From NCBI GenBank assembly GCA_036897095.1, contig JAYMSP010000737.1, forward strand, positions 1-42,665: 42,665 bases of DNA, in the 5' to 3' direction. Below, in pieces: positions 32,909 to 42,665 of this stretch. The translations under genes were made by a program, and so were the position numbers. The notes under the pieces are model-generated. The model was not told the DNA's origin and made no database searches. It worked only from the letters and a program-made list of their open reading frames with translations. How positions within the stretch are numbered: the first letter of the stretch is position 1; the number at the start of each line of letters is the position of its first letter. Source of the DNA: Plantago elongata. Taxonomy: Eukaryota; Streptophyta; Magnoliopsida; Lamiales; Plantaginaceae.

Positions 32909-33281
32909 GATCATCGATTTGAAACTCGACCAACTCGTCGGAGTCCTCATCGAAGCTGACAGCAAATCTCTCGCTGCCTTCAACCACTTGTTTAACGATA
33001 CCTTTCCGCCAGGTATCCTCGTAAAAGGCGTCGATGATGTCGTTTGGACCCAAGGAGATAGTAGCTGGCTCATCTGGCGGAGGAGGTGGCTGGAGAGACG
33101 AAATGTCGACGTTTTCACTGAGTTTGGCGGACTCAGGCGGCAAATTGTGGACCGGAACGTCGATTAACGCGTCGTCGGTATGTGGCGGAGGAGGAGGAAT
33201 TGGGGGTTTCTGGAGCGGTGGAGGAGGAGTAATTGGGGGTTTATGGAACCGTGGAGGAGGAGTGGTAGTAGAAGTAAGCAT
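32880..33281 (-). CDS. Small Agenet (plant Tudor-like) domain protein with proline-rich N-terminus
   Basis: A single exon of 133 codons. Residues 1-75 are Pro-rich with imperfect repeats (KPPITPPPPLQKPPIPPPPP) and acidic patches. Residues about 78-130 form an Agenet unit: DIIDAFYEDTWRKGIVKQVV, then ERFAVSFDEDSDELVEFQ and DDLKFHWD. The DAFY-W-G pattern and the FxED...EF..DLR/K-H-W ending are family hallmarks. Agenet domains in DUF724 and related plant proteins read chromatin or act in growth and transport; a function for this one cannot be assigned. Most relatives are larger, with paired Agenet units, so it may be a truncated copy. Its stop overlaps the opposing TMEM214-like frame by 29 bases. 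Confidence 0.65.
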   Translation of the reverse strand: MLTSTTTPPPRFHKPPITPPPPLQKPPIPPPPPHTDDALIDVPVHNLPPESAKLSENVDISSLQPPPPPDEPATISLGPNDIIDAFYEDTWRKGIVKQVVEGSERFAVSFDEDSDELVEFQIDDLKFHWDRGL

Positions 33282-33544
33282 GATTGGGAATTTGAGATGA
33301 GTTCAATTTCGTTGGACTGTAGGAAATTGGTTGCTGTCATTTTCCCAATCCAAGTAAAATTCAAAAGAATTGGCCAAGGCCTGTTTGGTTTGCAAGTAAA
33401 AGGAATAGTAAATTAAGCTGGTCAACTAAAAAACGGATTATGGACCTGGATGTAATTGTTGATCTGAGTGGACTCATCTGTAACACAGGCATCCTGCAGG
33501 GGTGGATGTAATTATCCCTTATTCAAATTTAAAATAGGTACTAG

Positions 33545-36500
33545 CCAAGAATGACAGAAGTCACAAACAAAATGATATCTAATACGATTCACAAAGTTGT
33601 TTTCAAAAGTTCGTTGACTAACTTCCTTGGCGAGATGGTCAGCAACTTGATTCATTTCACGATACACAAACTAGATATGGACTTCTCTTATAATATACAT
33701 AAGCTGAAGGCTATCCTCGAGAAGGGTTTGTAGTTGTGGCGTAGTCGCTTCCTTCTGGTTTAGAGTGTAGAAGCACATGTGAGTCATTTGTATTATGATC
33801 TTTGTATGTCCAAGGGGAATACAAGACAAAAGTTCCGTTTTTAAAGCTGTAAATTCTGCCATATTGTGGTTAGTTCGTCCTATGAAGGTTGATGTTTCTC
33901 TAAGAAAATTTACTCGGTGATTCCTAAGAATACTTCATGTTCCCGCTTACCCTATCAAAGGTAAAACCGATTCATCTATGTTCATAGTGATATATCTTGG
34001 GCGTGGAGCAGTCCATTTACAAGTAATGGTTTTAGTAGGTTTAGGTTGAGGTGAAGGGGTATGGATGGCGGTGTCATTTATTAGGGTAGTAAGAGTTTTG
34101 TGAAAGGTAAAGAAGTTGAAATCTTGGCTTCTAAAGATCTTATGGTTTTTGGTTTACCAACAAAGCCAGCAAAAATTTAAGATCAAAAGTTGGTGAGGCG
34201 AGTTGTGGGCTAATGAGGTAAAAATCTGAGAGAATGTTTCAATTTTTTTCGGCAGATCAATGAAGATCAGATTCCTACTTGAAGATAATGTAGGACAATC
34301 AAAGAAAATATGTGTCATGGTTTCAGGAGCAGTTTGACATAGTGAACATGGTATGATTCTTATATCAAATATTTTTTCTGTTGTTGGTAGCCTGTCGTAT
34401 AAGGTAATCCAAACGAAAAAAACCTTATCTTTGGTAGTGTTTTAAGAGTCCAAATGGACTTCCAAGGCCAATTCACTTGTTGTGGCATGTCTTGATTGAT
34501 GAGAAGGTGATAAGCCGATTTGATCAAGAACATGTCTTTTTGAGATGGTAACCAAATATATTTGTCTGGTTGTGGTGTCAGAGGTATGGGGATAGCAATT
34601 ATCTCCACGACTGGTTCTCGTGGCAGAAGTGTTTTCAAAGTTGTTATATCCCAATTACTATCTTGAATGAGATCAGCAACCCTTAGTTTTGGGTTCTGAA
34701 TATGTATGACATAGTCTTTTTAGACCTTATTAGGTCGCCATTTTTCCTGCCAGAACAGTGTGTCTATACCTGAACCAATTTGTTTTTCAAGGCCTTGCAA
34801 GAAAAAGTGTTTGCTTCATAATGTATTTTTCCAAAACCAATTTTGACTTGGTTTGGAGGTAGCTTATAGGGAGTTGGAGTTCGGAAAGTACTTACTCTTA
34901 TAGACCTTTGCCCATAGAGAATCAGGTTTTGTCACATATTCCAACGATGTTTTAAAAGATAGGCATGGTTAAGAGTATGTAGATTCCGAATTTCAAGTCC
35001 TCCCATATGTTTTGGAAGACAAATTTTAGACCATTTTATTCTTCCTTTATTTTATCCATTCTTGGCAAAGTTCCAAAGGAATGCCGATTTATTTCTTCAA
35101 TCTTGTCCAAGCAAGTTGCATAAACTTTTGCTATAGACATATAGTAGGAAGGAATAGCATTAGTGATTGCCTGAATCAGAGTTAGCCTTCATGCGTAAGA
35201 AAGAAATTTTGTGTACCAAGTATTGATGTTATTCATAGATCTCTTTATAATTTGATCAAAGAGGTCTCTCTTTTTTCTTCCAATTAAAAATGGTAGGCCA
35301 AGATATTTGTCTGTTCTCTTATTTGGTATAACTCCCAAGAGATTTGTGATCTCTTGTTTTATATGACACGGTGTATTATGGGGAAAAAAACGTATTCTAC
35401 TTTTATCCCAACACACATGTTGTCCCGAAGCTTCAACATATTGTCGTAGAGTCTTGGCAATAACTCTAGCATTTTTCACGGTTGCTTTTCCAAACAACAT
35501 ACAATCATCTGCAAAATAAAGCAGTGAAATAGTTGGTCCAGATCTGGACGATTTAAGTGAACTAAATATATTATCCTGGTGTTTTAAAAGATGCAGGTGA
35601 ACTAAAAAGTTCTTGACAAATAATAAATATGTAAGGGGATAGGGGATCACCTTGCCTAATGCCTCTTGTCGGTGTCCAAGGGGGTGATAGAAGATTATTC
35701 ACCTTAACTTGGAAAGAAACTGTGTTTATGCATGTTTTAATGAGATGGATAAAGTGTTGGAAAAGTTAACTTTTTCAAATTAAGCATATTCTATAAAGGA
35801 CCATTTCAAGCTGTCATAGGCTTTGGCAATGTACAGTTTTAGAGCCAAAAAGCTTGTGTTCAACCTTTTCTTACTCATAGTATGTAGCAACTCATAAGCT
35901 ATCATCACATTATCAGAGATTTGTCTATTTGGAACAAAAACATTATGGAAAGGGGAGATAATGTGATATAATATAGATATCATTATGTGGACTAGTATTT
36001 TTGATATAACTTTGTAACTCACATTACAAAGGCTGATAGGTCTGAACTCAACTGGAGTGTTGGAGTTGGATTTTCTTGGGATAAGGGTGATGATTGTTGT
36101 ATTGAGTGCAGGGTCTAATGTGATTGTTTGAAAGAAATTTTGGATAATGTGTATGACCTGAGGTTTTACCAAATCCCAGTGAGTAATATGGAACTTACTG
36201 CTAAGTCCATCTGGCCTAGGGGCTTTGTCAGTTCCTATTTATTTTAAAGCAGAAAGAATTTCCGTTTCAGACACAAAGTTAAGTAAGGCATAATTGGGTA
36301 GATGAGTAAGTTGTGGTAAAGATAACCTGTCAAAAGGTGTAGTGTTTGTTGGATGTACCTGAGATTGATTCCTGAAGAAATTATATTCTTCTACATCTAT
36401 TCATGGTCAAAAATCCAATTATCCTCAGCATCCTTTAAACCATGGATGAAACTTTTTCTCTGCTGGTTAGATGCGTAAGCATGGAAATACTTATTAGCAT

Positions 36501-37576
36501 CACCAGATTTTAACCAATTTTGTTTTGCTCTTTGCGCTCAAAACAAGGTTTTCTGTTTTGAGAGTGTATTTATTCTATGCCGAAGGCTTTGTTCTGTAGG
36601 CCGTAATCGGATAGGGTCTGTATGTAGATGCATGGTTATATCGTGCAGAGCTTTCTTCTTTTGTTTCAACTCAGCGTTTATATCATGTAACTTTGTCAAA
36701 GGTCAGATGGTAGGTACCCGTCCAAGTTTATGAACTACATCAACAAAGCTGAAATTAGTTTGTTGAGTTTCTTGGTGCCAGAACTCTTGAAAGAGAGAGG
36801 AAAATTTTCCCTCCTCCTCCCAAATATGATCATGCATACCAAAACTGCTTTTTAGGAAATATATTTAGCGGATTTGTATCAAGCAACAAGTAGTGTGATC
36901 AGATATAGAATTAGTTAAATTTCTAACAATGCAATTAGGAAACAGCCTTAGCCAAGCTTCGTTCCCGCATGCCCTATAAAGTCTACTACAAACAAAATTG
37001 CAGCAAATTATCTATTACACCAAGTAAAAGCCGGACCACAAAAACCCAAATCGGTTAGTTTGCAGTTTTTCAAACAGTTTTTGAACAACAATAATCTTCT
37101 CCAATTAGGGACTACTCGGCCCACTCTTTCATCCGGAGATAAAATTGCATTAAAATCACCCCCAGCAAGCCAAGAATCATGAATAGTTGTACTTAAATAT
37201 TCAAGATCAGACCATACCTGATTTTGTAAAGCAGGTTGGACATAATTATAAAACTGCGGTGATATTGGAAGTTATCCCCATATGTGAAATCTTCATGTTT
37301 ACCAGCCTGTCAGTGGAGTACGAAACATCCGCTTAAACGCTTGTTTGATCCCAAGGTATCAAAAAATTGCCCATTTGTGGATTCTCTGGAGACGGAGTAA
37401 CCACATGGTAGTTTGGATACCCGAGTTTTGCAATCCTCTTTAAGGGATGTAGAATGGTTAGCCCTCATATTCATTAACATCACCAAAAGAGGCTTATATT
37501 CTTGAATATAGCGCTTTACGTGTGAGATTATCTCCTCTCTTACTCCTACACGGAGATTTCCAAAAAGAAACTTCAT
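33545..37576 (-). pseudogene. Decayed L1-type LINE retrotransposon
   Basis: The minus-strand order is that of a plant non-LTR element ORF2. An endonuclease start lies at 37576 (MKFLFGNLR, then ISHVKRYIQEYKPLL), with more endonuclease around 36900-36960. Reverse transcriptase spans about 36170-35190, including TLIPRKSN, FRPISLCNVSYKVISKIL and the LLYFADD catalytic box at about 35515-35504. The zf-RVT region lies at about 34640-34360, and an RNase H-type end at about 33860-33550 (AEFTALKTELLSCI, then REMNQVADHLAKEV). Numerous stops and frame changes interrupt it. The RT active-site motif survives only in a fragment. I found no poly-A tail or target duplication, so the limits are approximate. 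Confidence 0.85.
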
Positions 37577-38095
37577 GGATTAATTTATACAAGATGGGTA
37601 ACCAATCAGAATCATCAAATGTCCGACTCTACTCGTATGAATAGTTTTATGATTTCTAGCCTCAATTATAATAATTGTAGGCTTAAAGGTGTCCCTTTTA
37701 ACGTACAGTAAAAACTCCATAAAGGAATACTCTATAAAGGAATAAATTTCAGTTGTAATTTGGGACCAGTTATAAATAAGAATAAACTCCACCTTGTCAT
37801 ATTCCATGAATTTATTTGGTCCCGCATTAAGTAATTATACCTCCATATAATAATAAATGACATATTATCCAATAATATTTATCTATATGTATATATTCAT
37901 TAAATGAAATTCAAGGTGTAAAATGATTATCTAAAATAATTCGTGATAGTGACCTTTTGAGTATGAAGCCTATCAGCTTTTAGCTTATGTGTAAGTACTA
38001 TTTCATCTTGTTAGATCCAAAACATCTCTAGGTTGTCAAGTAAGTTCGAAGTTTTTTGACATGAAATTTTTGCTATTTATGTACTATAAAAGTTA

Positions 38096-38277
38096 CTTTA
38101 TCCGTCCAAGAATAAATGTCCATTTGTTTTTTGACACGGAATTTAATGTGCAATGTAAAATGTTGAATGGACAAATACACATTGGTATAAATGGGATGAA
38201 AATGTTGTCCAAAGTATAAATGATACATTTGTAGTGGCATTAAAAGGAATATGGGACATTTGTTCCGGGACGAAGAT
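38096..38277. mobile_element. Stowaway-like MITE
   Basis: The left end CTTTATCCGTCCAAGAATAA continues to ATGTCC and the right end GGGACATTTGTTCCGGGACGAAG forms the inverted match, near TA dinucleotides. It is about 180 bp, AT-rich and non-coding. The right boundary is uncertain by a few bases. Confidence 0.65.
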
Positions 38278-38336
38278 AATAGCATTTAGCAATTTAATAT
38301 AAGAGTTAGTATTTAGTTATTTTAAACAAGAAATAT

Positions 38337-38580
38337 ATTCTTCCTGTCCAATAATAATTTTTTAGGGCTTATTTTCTCTTCAATTAATAAAAATGATAGA
38401 ATAATAATTTGTGTGGGGATATTATGTTGGTAAAGTTATAAGTGTATGATAAAGTCAGAGAGCGATTGAATAAAATGATATGAAATAAGAAAGAGATATA
38501 ATAATTAGTGAGATAAAAACTTTACATTTATGGATTAGAAAGTTTGTAACGAAACTAGTAAATTTTTAAAGACCAGAGTA
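38337..38580. mobile_element. Diverged MITE, possible Stowaway relative
   Basis: TTCTTCCTGTCCAATAATAAT on the left and a degenerate ...AAAGACCAGAGTAATAT on the right resemble eroded CTCCCTCCGTCCC-type ends. The inverted match is weak, so this is a low-confidence call. Confidence 0.35.
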
Positions 38581-39406
38581 ATATTTAAGTTATACACACT
38601 ATTTTATTATAAAAATATATATTTTTAGTACAAACCTCTACTTGGAAATAAACTAATATATATACTTAGCCTTCTTAAGAGACTAACTTAGCCTTCACAA
38701 TTGGATAATAATTTATTTCAATTGAATTGAATTGAATTATAAAGATAGTTAAAATTTTATAAGGTTTGTCATATGAGTAAATTGATGTTTAAAAAGTCTT
38801 AAGAATATTTAACTTATTTGAATGGTTTTATGTTGTTATAGTGAATTAAAAGGTAGAGTAATAGAAAAATACTATAAGTAGAGATAAATTTTAATTGGAT
38901 TGTAAATAGTAAGTAAATTATAAACGGTTCCAACTCAATTAAATTACCATATAATACGAAATCTAACTAGCTTAAAATCAATTTATAATTTCATCCCAAA
39001 CACTCCTTTATAATAATTTATTGCATTTATACATTTTTCCAAGAAGAATATAAAATCCTTTCCGAATGAGTCCAAATCAAAATTCAATAGGAAAAGAGGA
39101 AAAGAAGGCAACCAGTAATCACATTAAAGATGAAAGTCTACATATATTCACCAGCAATGGGTTACTCTGTATAATGTAAAAATGACCAAAAGAAAGTGAT
39201 CTATAGGTTCGGCAAGTCACTTGGACCTGCGTGTACCAGATGCTAACATGTTTCTAGACTCATTTGGCTCACTTCAAAAGTTTTACCACTACCAAGTACA
39301 AATGAATAGTTGATGATAACCCGGAAAATTCAGAATCCAAACTGGATCGATCTGTGTTCATAAATTAAGCAGCCTGGCAGCAACAACAGAGCAGCTCTTG
39401 AAATGT

Positions 39407-41633
39407 TTACTTCTTGGTTTGAGATGGGGTGATGAACTTGGTAACAATATGACAGTCGGGTGGGGTGATGTTGGTATAATAATTTTTGATTGTGCCGGTG
39501 ATTTCAAACCCAAATTTCTTGTAGAACTTGATGGCATCATCATTGTTTGTTTGCACGTGTAAGTAGACCTCTCCAATGTTCTGCTTTGCACTAACCTCAA
39601 GCACATGATTCAAAAGCTTCGTACCTGAATGATATGAAAAATGGTTCACGTTAAGTTGCATCAAGTTAAAGTATGAGGGCACATGACATATCCATAAAAT
39701 TTTCTAGTACACTACATTTTGCAGGTAGGAAAAGCCTTTTTTTTTCTGCCTAAATCGTCGAGACAACTTGTTCCATAATGGTATGATCATAAAAAAGAAG
39801 CATCATATTTTAATATACACAACATGCAACTATATGAAAAAATACAATATCAACAAAAATGTCGAAAGGAGTCCCTTTACTGTCAACAAAATACAGGGAA
39901 ATTTAATACCACGAGTCACATCCTCAGAAATCAAGAAACACCAAGCCTTCATGAGAATCTATTTCTAAGCCTTGATAATAGTTTGGGTTTATGTTTAGGA
40001 ATTCTACCATGATATGCTTGATAGTTCCAGAAAGAATAGGCCGCATGATATCCAACCAAGATATAACAAGTTAGATGGAGCAAGATTCATGAAATGCACA
40101 CTATGATTTTGCCATATCAACCTTCCCCCACTACCCTTGTTGTAAATGGAGTGTAACAAAAGAACCACACAATACACCCATGTATTTGATGTAAACATTG
40201 GAATTAAGAAATGAGATTACTCACCAATACCCAACCCTCGATATGGAGCCAAAACACCCAGAGTCATTATGTATACTCGAACAGCACCATCTTCCTTCTT
40301 CTCAAGGCGGCATGCCACGGAACCAACACAAATGTCAGTGTAATAGGCTGCAAGTAGATAAACATCGTAAGTATTTCTCGAACACAAGACACAAGGAATT
40401 TTCTACGTCATAATTTATCTATTGTTCTTGGTTACTATTCTTTGTTGGGTTTCACTAGCAGATCTCAATATTCTTCTAGGCTTACACCGACAAGGTGGAA
40501 AACCTAGCACTGTTCACCAAGCCGAACATCCAGTGAATTAATTTCTTATGCTATGAACCCTGATATTAATTTATTGCTTCATTCTTTCCACCTATTTGTG
40601 TGTGTTTGTGTGGGGGGCAGGAGTGTCCTTGATCAACAGCTCATGTTCATGATACCTAATTAACTGTCGGTGAATGCTACTTTCATTTTAGATCTTTCCC
40701 TCTTGTATTTCCTTCGTTTGTTACAAGTGCACGGTGCCACTGTGGTGAATGCCAAAATAACAGCTTTTTCATGCTTGTATAGTTGAATTGCACTAGAACA
40801 AGTTCTGGGCAGCAGAGCATAAACTTATCTCAGATTTCACTTTGATCAAAGAACAAAACCAGCACCAGATATCTAACTTCTAATCACACCCACTATCAAA
40901 TTCCAGAGAAAACCACGAGCAAGTCTCATAAAATACTTGTTTTCCTAAATGGTTGTTGGCTCAAGTAGTAAGTATGACCTTGAGTCCACTTAAGCAAGGT
41001 TGTGGATGTAAAAAGGGAAGAGCCACCCCTTAGAAAGAGTCCCTCAGTGATTTAGCTGGATTAGTTGCATACCGGTGAGAAATCGAAAAAAAACTATGTG
41101 AGTATGACAAACACTCGTATAGGAGGAATACATCTTTCCTTATATTCAGGGGAATCAGAAATTTTATGAAACCCACGTACATATACACCTGTTAATCCCA
41201 ACAAATCACTTATTTCACCCAACCACCAACTGAAGACTTAGCTATGTTCTCTTCGTCTGGACTGAATTTATTTGTATTTGTAGTATAAAAAACAAGTAAA
41301 AAAATTATATTCCCTCATCATACTTACACATACTAATTCTCCAACACCATAACTAAAACCCTAAATCCAAATATGCCATGTACAACAAAAACAAATCTCA
41401 ACCCAAAATTGGTCAAAAACAGGAGAAACCCAGATTCGAAACAGTAAAAAAAGACGCTAAGAGGCCAAAAAAATACCTAATTTGGTAAAATCACCCGAGG
41501 CAAGAGCATCGGCGTAATACTTGTCGTTGTATCGGACAGGGAACAGGGCTGTGTTGAGCTTTTTGAGTTGCATCAGATTCTTATCCCTCAATCCGTCAAG
41601 TGAGATTGATACCTCTCTTCCTGCCGAACCCAT
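39407..41633 (-). CDS. NAA50: N-alpha-acetyltransferase 50 (NatE catalytic subunit)
   Basis: A GNAT-fold enzyme that transfers acetyl from acetyl-CoA to protein N-termini (NatE, which docks on the NatA/NAA15 ribosome complex). Exons are 41633-41477, 40347-40225 and 39624-39407, phases 1 and 1, together 166 codons including TAA, so 165 residues, the family length. I see MGSAGREVSISLDGLRDKNL, the substrate-pocket FPVRYNDKYYADA (31-43), RVYIMTLGVLAPYRGLGIG with the acetyl-CoA pyrophosphate loop RGLGIG (89-94), and EVYLHVQTNNDDAIKFYKKF. Y78 and H116 align with the catalytic Tyr73 and His112 of human NAA50. Residues to the end (NITPPDCHIVTK) follow plant NAA50. Donors are G|GTATTT and G|GTGAGT, acceptors TTGCAG and ATTCAG. 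The ATG at 41633 matches the family start better than the in-frame ATG at 41660. Intron 1 holds a SINE-like segment. Confidence 0.95.
40953..41095. mobile_element. SINE-like segment in NAA50 intron 1
   Basis: GGCTCAAGTAGTAAGTATGA resembles a degenerate pol III box A. AAGGTTGTGGATG sits where box B would be, followed by a GAGCCACCCCTTAGAAAGAG body and an A-rich end (AATCGAAAAAAAAC). AGTATGAC occurs at about 40970 and again at 41101, but the first copy is inside the element, so it is not a clean target duplication. Plus orientation, antisense to NAA50. Confidence 0.4.
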
Positions 41634-42301
41634 TGTTGTCTGTCTTCCACACAATCGCACTGTTTGTTCTGGATAGTTTTGAGATGGAAGCAGGAAAGAA
41701 GAGTCAGCAGAACAGACTTGAAGATATTCAATGCAATTGTAATTTTGGTAAATTTATAGGTAGAGAAAGGATTAGCTACTTACTTTCAGTGACCAAGAGC
41801 TGAGTAAAAATTGCAGCTTTGTGAAGAAGAGTGTCTGTGAGCTGATGAGGGTCGATTGAATTGGAAATATAAAAGGAGAAGAAGGTCCAAAACATAGTTT
41901 TCACTCTTCAGGGACTTATAGGTAATTAACTAGTCTGTTTTCAAACCAAAATTTGAAATAAAATAATGGACTTTTTCGGACACTAATACTTACCCGTGAC
42001 GATTCCACGATATACTTTACTTTTAATAATAATATAAGACAGATAATAAAATAAATTATTCGATAAAATAAGGTAGTCATTATGTGAACAATATTGATCC
42101 TGATATCAATCTGTAGCCCCTCTTCATCCAATATAATATTATTTGGGATTTGGTTATGCTAACTATATAAAGTGTAAAAGCATAGTCCTATCATACCGGA
42201 CATGTTAAATAATAACATATACATGATTTCTTTAAAACTATTATATGCGTATAAATTGCACTAAAATAAAATATAAAAGTATACAACACAATATACAAGC
42301 T
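41634..42301. other. NAA50 upstream region and AT-rich flank
   Basis: The first ~250 bases are probably NAA50 5' UTR and promoter. No TATA box is obvious. Beyond that I see nothing but AT-rich sequence. Confidence 0.45.
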
Positions 42302-42505
42302 TGTTCCCAATAACTCCGCGTTGGTATATGGTCACATCTCCACAAACAAAATGATATTATAAAAATATAATTTCACATGGTACGGTTGTTTTTGCAACCC
42401 CTGTTTCTCAACAACCCCGTGGTGGTATGCGTCACCCCACCTAATACACACAAATTATTATTCTACAAACGTAATTTAACATGCTAATGTTGCTTTTTTT
42501 CAGTC
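42302..42505. repeat. Diverged ~100-bp tandem duplication
   Basis: The unit at 42302 (TGTTCCCAATAACTCCGCG, TTGGTATATGGTCAC, ... GTTGTTTTTGC) recurs at 42402 (TGTTTCTCAACAACCCCGTG, GTGGTATGCGTCAC, ... TGTTGCTTTTTTTC). Many substitutions indicate an old event. No coding content. Confidence 0.6.
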
Positions 42506-42547
42506 CCTCCTCCGACAAGGTATGGATAAAGATAGTGATAGAAGAGA

Positions 42548-42665
42548 GCTTCCCCGCATAAAGAGTACTTGACATACCTCACTTCACTTCCCGACCGACC
42601 CTTCATGGAGATTAAGATCAAAGATAGTTTCCCCACCTAAAGAGTATCAGCTGATCCCTCCCCCC
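42548..42665. repeat. Diverged ~78-bp direct repeat at the window edge
   Basis: GCTTCCCCGCATAAAGAGTAC at 42548 is echoed by GTTTCCCCACCTAAAGAGTAT at about 42626, each followed by a pyrimidine-rich CCTC segment. The second copy is cut by the window end, so a longer array may continue. Confidence 0.5.

Larger units (their letters stand above)
37577..39406. other. Intergenic, AT-rich, with MITEs
   Basis: No gene is supported. Two Stowaway-like elements are listed separately. The remainder is AT-rich and includes the 3' flank of the NAA50 gene. Confidence 0.45.

Noticed and set aside
32639..33118. 159-codon minus-strand frame overlapping the Agenet gene
   Set aside because: A shadow frame of the Agenet CDS and of the TMEM214-like fragment; the Agenet frame carries the recognisable domain.
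1..42665. A biosynthetic cluster or new multi-gene system
   Set aside because: The intact genes belong to unrelated conserved plant families with separate promoters; nothing in order, spacing or content links them.

Overview
This is a nuclear genomic window from a flowering plant. Spliced genes with GT-AG introns, plant-specific families (3-ketoacyl-CoA synthase, EG45-like/plant natriuretic peptide-type protein, Agenet protein, plant CCR4 homolog 6), Stowaway-like MITEs, a SINE and L1-type LINE remnants all point to a eudicot. I cannot name the species. An asterid is a guess only. The DNA is AT-rich, and gene-poor stretches full of old transposon debris separate the genes.

Layout. 1-5000: AT-rich sequence, a possible solo LTR (426-916), a broken minus-strand Myb-like/NAM-associated transposon-type gene (2763-4076), then a SINE with a clear 16-bp target duplication just upstream of the TATA box of an EG45-like secreted protein gene (5023-6083, +). 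6084-13060: repeat country, with degenerate GGGTC-type tandem arrays on both sides of a 1.33-kb element with ~240-bp terminal inverted repeats (7884-9216), possible LTR debris, and a LINE fragment (12466-13060, +). 13708-15651 (+): two-exon histone H2A.Z gene. 16638-18173 (-): intronless-CDS KCS11-like 3-ketoacyl-CoA synthase, tail-to-tail with H2A.Z. 18871-22490: intergenic. 22491-31736 (-): a long multi-exon CCR4-type deadenylase homolog (CCR4 homolog 6 type), for which I rebuilt 15 exons; one small exon is unresolved. Its introns carry a Stowaway MITE, a small foldback, and a large inverted repeat enclosing a dead retroelement coding fragment. 32645-33281: a truncated TMEM214-like first-exon fragment (+) running into the 3' end of a small Agenet-domain gene (-). 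33545-37576 (-): decayed LINE with endonuclease, reverse transcriptase, zf-RVT and RNase H remnants. 39407-41633 (-): three-exon NAA50 N-terminal acetyltransferase. 41634-42665: AT-rich sequence and degenerate tandem duplications.

The intact genes are unrelated housekeeping or metabolic loci (chromatin, wax/very-long-chain fatty acids, mRNA deadenylation, N-terminal acetylation, apoplastic protein). There is no operon-like logic and no gene cluster. I found no CRISPR, phage-defence or other new multi-gene system. The most interesting signals are structural: the inverted repeat around a retroelement fragment inside a transcribed intron, the SINE abutting a core promoter, lineage-type internal repeats in the CCR4 homolog (6 x 24 bp and 2 x 186 bp), a possible GC-AG intron, a two-codon terminal exon in the EG45 gene, and the TMEM214/Agenet junction. 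All exon borders were read by eye from splice signals, frame and family knowledge, without transcript data.
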